In this document: piece by piece, positions 60,944 through 64,000 of the stretch | How the letters are laid out: every line of letters starts with the position of its first letter | How positions within the stretch are numbered: position 1 is the stretch's first letter | Notes under the pieces: generated by a model | What the model saw: the letters and a program-made list of their open reading frames with translations, nothing else | The model's database searches: none | Told to the model about the DNA's origin: nothing | NCBI GenBank assembly: GCA_039654915.1 | Contig: CM077597.1 | Coordinates: 76,634,001-76,698,000 of the forward strand | DNA length: 64,000 bases | Direction: 5' to 3' | Source of the DNA: Aquilaria yunnanensis | Taxonomy: Eukaryota; Streptophyta; Magnoliopsida; Malvales; Thymelaeaceae | Position numbers and translations under genes: made by a program

Positions 60944-61136
60944 CTTTATCCTTTTCCATGTTGGCAATAGGGTTAATGGCATCAAGTCTTTCTAGGATCT
61001 CCCAGAAGCACTCCTCCAATTGATCTTCTAATTGCTGGACAATTCAATGCTTCATCTCTCGCAATGCCTCCCCTTAGTCCTCTAACCTAGGGTTTTCAGC
61101 AACACACTATTCATTTATGCTACCATCACCAGCCAT
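60944..61136 (-). pseudogene. Element B gag, N-terminal start
   Basis: The minus-strand ATG at 61136 opens MAGDGSINE, followed by stops and then a helical, acidic stretch (LEECFWEILERLDAINP). It continues across element F at 54120. The start lies 18 bases after the PBS-containing leader, as in compact chromovirus elements. Confidence 0.6.
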
Positions 61137-61153
61137 GGAGTAGGAGATTCAAG

Positions 61154-61168
61154 CTACTCTAATACCAC
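61154..61168 (-). other. Degenerate primer-binding site of element B
   Basis: The minus strand reads GTGGTATTAGAGTAG next to the LTR end. It differs by one base from the Met-tRNA PBS TGGTATCAGAG over its first 11 bases. It defines 61170-61649 as the 5' LTR of B. Confidence 0.65.
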
Positions 61169-61169
61169 C

Positions 61170-61649
61170 TGACTCAACAAAAAATGAAATTGATTAAGTA
61201 ACATGCCTAATTAAGAAGGAAAAAGTGGGAATCCACATGTAGAAATAGCAAAAGCCACTAGAACAGCTCAATATTGTTTATAGAATGAAAAATAAAATGT
61301 AATAAAGCTTATTTATAGGCCTACAAAGAAACCCTAGTTCAAAATAAATTAGGAAAACAAAAAATAACAAGTAATAAAAATTGACACAAACTTTTGAGGT
61401 CTGAATACCCTTCAAAATGATGAAATTTTAACCTAAAAAATGCAATTAGAAAGGGAAAATCCCAAGTAAAGTCTATAAAGTGAAAAATTCCCTTCAAAAC
61501 AACATATCATAATAGTTAATTTGACAACTATAGAAAAAGTTATGGCATCTGGAAATTGATGGTCATGCAAGGCATATTTTCAAATTTTCCTTTCTGGTTT
61601 GTCCTGATCAACCTGCTCTAAGAACTCATCCACTCGATGCTCCATGTCA
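61170..61649 (-). repeat. LTR shared by elements B (5') and C (3')
   Basis: This 480-bp LTR matches 48464-48942. On its right (minus-strand upstream) lies the integrase end of C and a polypurine-like tract; on its left lies B's PBS and gag. It therefore serves as 3' LTR of one copy and 5' LTR of the next, the LTR-internal-LTR-internal-LTR arrangement. Confidence 0.72.
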
Positions 61650-63138
61650 GTCCTCTCTACTTGAGAAAAGCTTGACCTCGAGTTGGCCAGAAGGTTTGGG
61701 TAAAGGCTTTTAAGAAGATTTGTATGGGAAAATATCCACCACATTAAATGTCTATGAAATTCCCATATTGGCAAGCATATCAATCACATAAGCATTGTTG
61801 TTAATATTCTTCAAAACCTTGTATGAATCATATTTTCTTGGCTGTAGCTTACTATACGTACCTATTGGAAACATCTTTTTTCATAAAAACACCATCACTT
61901 GATCACCCACCTTGAAAATTTATTCATGATGGTGTTGATTAGTAGCATTTTTATAACTCTGGTTAGCTTGTTCCATTTTCTTCTTAACTTTAGCCTAAAT
62001 ATTTTGCCACTACTTTACCATATTTTCTGTTGCCTTACTTACACCAACTCAAACCTTCACTAAATCCAGAGTATGCTAAGGGCGATAGGTATAAACCATT
62101 AAAAAGGGGAGCTTTCATGTGGCGCTATGAACTGCACTATTATAAGCAAAATCCACCTAAGATAATGCAATATCCCATTGCTTTGTCCTGTCTCCACAAA
62201 TGTTGCATATCAAATTACCCAATGTTTGATTCACTAACCTCGTTCATCTTTCCTTCTAAAGATGGGCAGTCATACAATAGTTCAAAGAAAAATCAAATAT
62301 CTAGTACAATGTCCTCCAAAAATGCCCTAGAAACTTGTTGTCTCAATCTAGTGTTATTGTTTTGGGCACCTTGTGCAAGCGAACAACCTCTTCAAAAAAT
62401 AATTTAGCAATCCTGCTTATGTCTTATGTCTTTTTACAAGCAATAAAATGCATCATCTTGGAAAACATGTCCACAACAACAAACACAGAATCTACCCTCT
62501 TTGGGTTTGGGGTAATCCAAGAATAAAATCCATGGACAAATCATCATAAATATTATCAGGAACAAGTAAAGGCATATACAAACCCATATTCTAAGACTAC
62601 CCCTTCATATTTTGGCACACATAACACCTCTGCACGAATATGGATACATCCATATGCATATGTAGCCAATAATAAAGCTCATCAACTGCTAATAAGGTCT
62701 TATCTCTCCCATATGTCTAGCTAGGCCTCCTCCATGCAAATCTCAAATCACCTTCTCTCTTAACAAAGTTTTAGGATTACAAAGTTAATTCCTTGTAATA
62801 GGAAACCATTATGGAGGTGGAAGTCATTTGCAGGTTGTTGCTTGGTGCATTTCTCCCAAATGCTAGAAAAATCTTCACTGGTAGCATACAACTCCTTCAG
62901 CTTGTCAAATCCAACAATATTTTGCCTCAACATCACCAACATCAGTGCAAGTATGAACGACATTCTTCCTTTGAGTGACTATAAATTAGGATATCATCAA
63001 AATATACAACAACAAAACTCCCTATCAATGGTTTAAGTACCTTATTCATCACCCTTATAAATGTGCTTGGTGTATTGGTAAGACCGAATGGTAAAACCAA
63101 CCACTCATACAACCCATCTTTGGTCTTGAACATTGTTT
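61650..63138 (-). pseudogene. Element C pol remnants: RT active site, integrase
   Basis: Along the minus strand: RT with [17 protein letters not shown] and the catalytic YFDDILIYS (63142-62945), then a jump to the linker before integrase (KLKELYATSEDFSSIWEKC, about 62900), the integrase core ([13 protein letters not shown], about 62500) and its C-terminus (about 61900-61700; FSQVERTDMEHRVDEFLEQ). RNase H is missing and frames are broken throughout. Confidence 0.8.
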
Positions 63139-63930
63139 TCACTCATCCTCAGGTTGAATTCTGATCTGATGATACCCACTATTAAGATCAATTTTTGGAA
63201 ATACTACTAACCCATGCAACTGATCCAGCATATCTTCCAACCAAGGTATGGGAAATTTGTAGCTAATAGTAAATTTCATTGCCTTTGAACTTTCATGAGC
63301 AATTAAGTCTAGGGCATAGGTTGAAAGCTCAATGAACTTCTTCACATACTCTACTACAGTCATATCTCCTTGTGTTGGCTGCATGAACTCTGAAATCTTC
63401 TGCATCCTATAGGTATTAGGGAATAACTCAGTATTGAAGGCTTGGTTAAATTGCTCCCACGTAAAGCCCTCTAAATTTTCAGGCCGCACAATCTTCCATC
63501 AATCCTTTGCTTGATCTTCCATGACAAAAGTTGCAGGCCCAACCCTCAGTCGATCATTATACTGAACAAGTTCAAATTACACTTTTATCATTGAAAGCCA
63601 ATACTTGGCTTCCTTTGGATCACCTTCACCATCAAATTTGTCAGGTCGTAACTTTAGAAATTCATTTAGGCCATTCTCGCCATTCCTACCTTGCACACCA
63701 ACACTTAGAGGAGCACCTTCTTGGCCAAGTTGTCCAATTTGCATCATCAATTGTTGCAGTAATGCGTTAACCACTGTTGTCACATTAGGTTGTGCAGGAT
63801 GGTTAGCCTGATTTGCTGCACTTCACTGAACGAGATCCACATGCCCCTGTCTTGCTAGCTGGGCAATAGGGACATTGCCATCGTTTCTTTCTTTTTCTAG
63901 ATCTGGAGGAATGATGCGCTTAGGTGCCAT
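63139..63930 (-). pseudogene. Element C gag fused in frame to RT (protease deleted)
   Basis: The minus-strand ATG at 63930 gives MAPKRIIPPDL. After a stop near 63832, Tekay-like gag follows: FLKLRPDKFDGEGDPKEAKYWL, then [20 protein letters not shown] and [17 protein letters not shown]. One ORF (63489-63139) runs without a break from gag into RT ([18 protein letters not shown], then [14 protein letters not shown]), with the zinc knuckle and protease missing. The gag type differs from that of element B. The remaining 70 bases to the window edge are leader sequence. Confidence 0.78.
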
Positions 63931-64000
63931 ATGTCTATTAAAGATATTCATATCCTTGATTAGAGAGAGAAGAAGAAGATGAAAGACTTATTATCTAAGT

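Overview
The window looks like a transposon-dense stretch of a dicot nuclear genome. The evidence is spliced class III peroxidase exons, Ty3/gypsy and LINE remnants, a plant hAT element, a plant LOG-type gene and long AT-rich intergenic DNA. I saw no bacterial operons, CRISPR arrays or rRNA genes. The only ordinary host gene recognised is a decayed class III peroxidase at 7.26-9.37 kb. Nearly everything else is layered mobile DNA, and many borders are fixed by target-site duplications (TSDs) read directly from the sequence.

Layout. 0-2.5 kb: a minus-strand LTR element with its primer-binding site (PBS), abutting a LINE 3' end. 3.93-6.47 and 15.16-17.68 kb: two solo LTRs of one Ty3/gypsy family, in opposite orientations, each with an exact 5-bp TSD. 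17.7-18.9 kb: LINE fragments. 19.5-23.3 kb: a 5'-truncated chromovirus-like element D of the same LTR family, disabled mainly by nonsense mutations. Its 3' LTR (23.31-42.18 kb) is split by a 16.3-kb LTR element E (25,613-41,878, TSD TAGAC).

Element E is the centre of interest. It has an Ogre/Tat-type gag, a tRNA-Arg PBS and a polypurine tract, but no recognisable protease, reverse transcriptase or integrase. In their place lies a cassette of four open reading frames, each with its own TATA box. Three are tandem paralogues (182 aa each) whose basic, cysteine-rich core resembles the nucleic-acid-binding proteins of carlaviruses and relatives. The fourth is an intact intronless LOG-like cytokinin-activating enzyme (209 aa). 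A five-copy 86-bp repeat separates the third paralogue from LOG, and an approximately 30-copy 51/47-bp array precedes the 3' LTR. The LTRs are nearly identical where they align, so the insertion looks recent. I infer a non-autonomous retroelement that captured or co-evolved accessory genes.

42.2-45 kb holds a diverged LTR of the D family, interrupted by unassigned DNA. 45.8-48.3 kb is a minus-strand LINE with a 19-bp TSD, itself split by a solo LTR (TSD TAGTA). From 48.46 kb to the window end there is a minus-strand Ty3/gypsy array (internal C, shared LTR, internal B, LTR). Two elements are nested in B. One is a hAT DNA transposon (50,100-53,166, TSD ATTCTCCT). The other is a Tat/Retand-type element F (54,126-60,938, TSD CCTAT), which carries a four-exon antisense gene of about 721 aa with its own TATA box.

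Limits: assignments rest on motif recognition by eye. No database search, alignment program or splice predictor was run.
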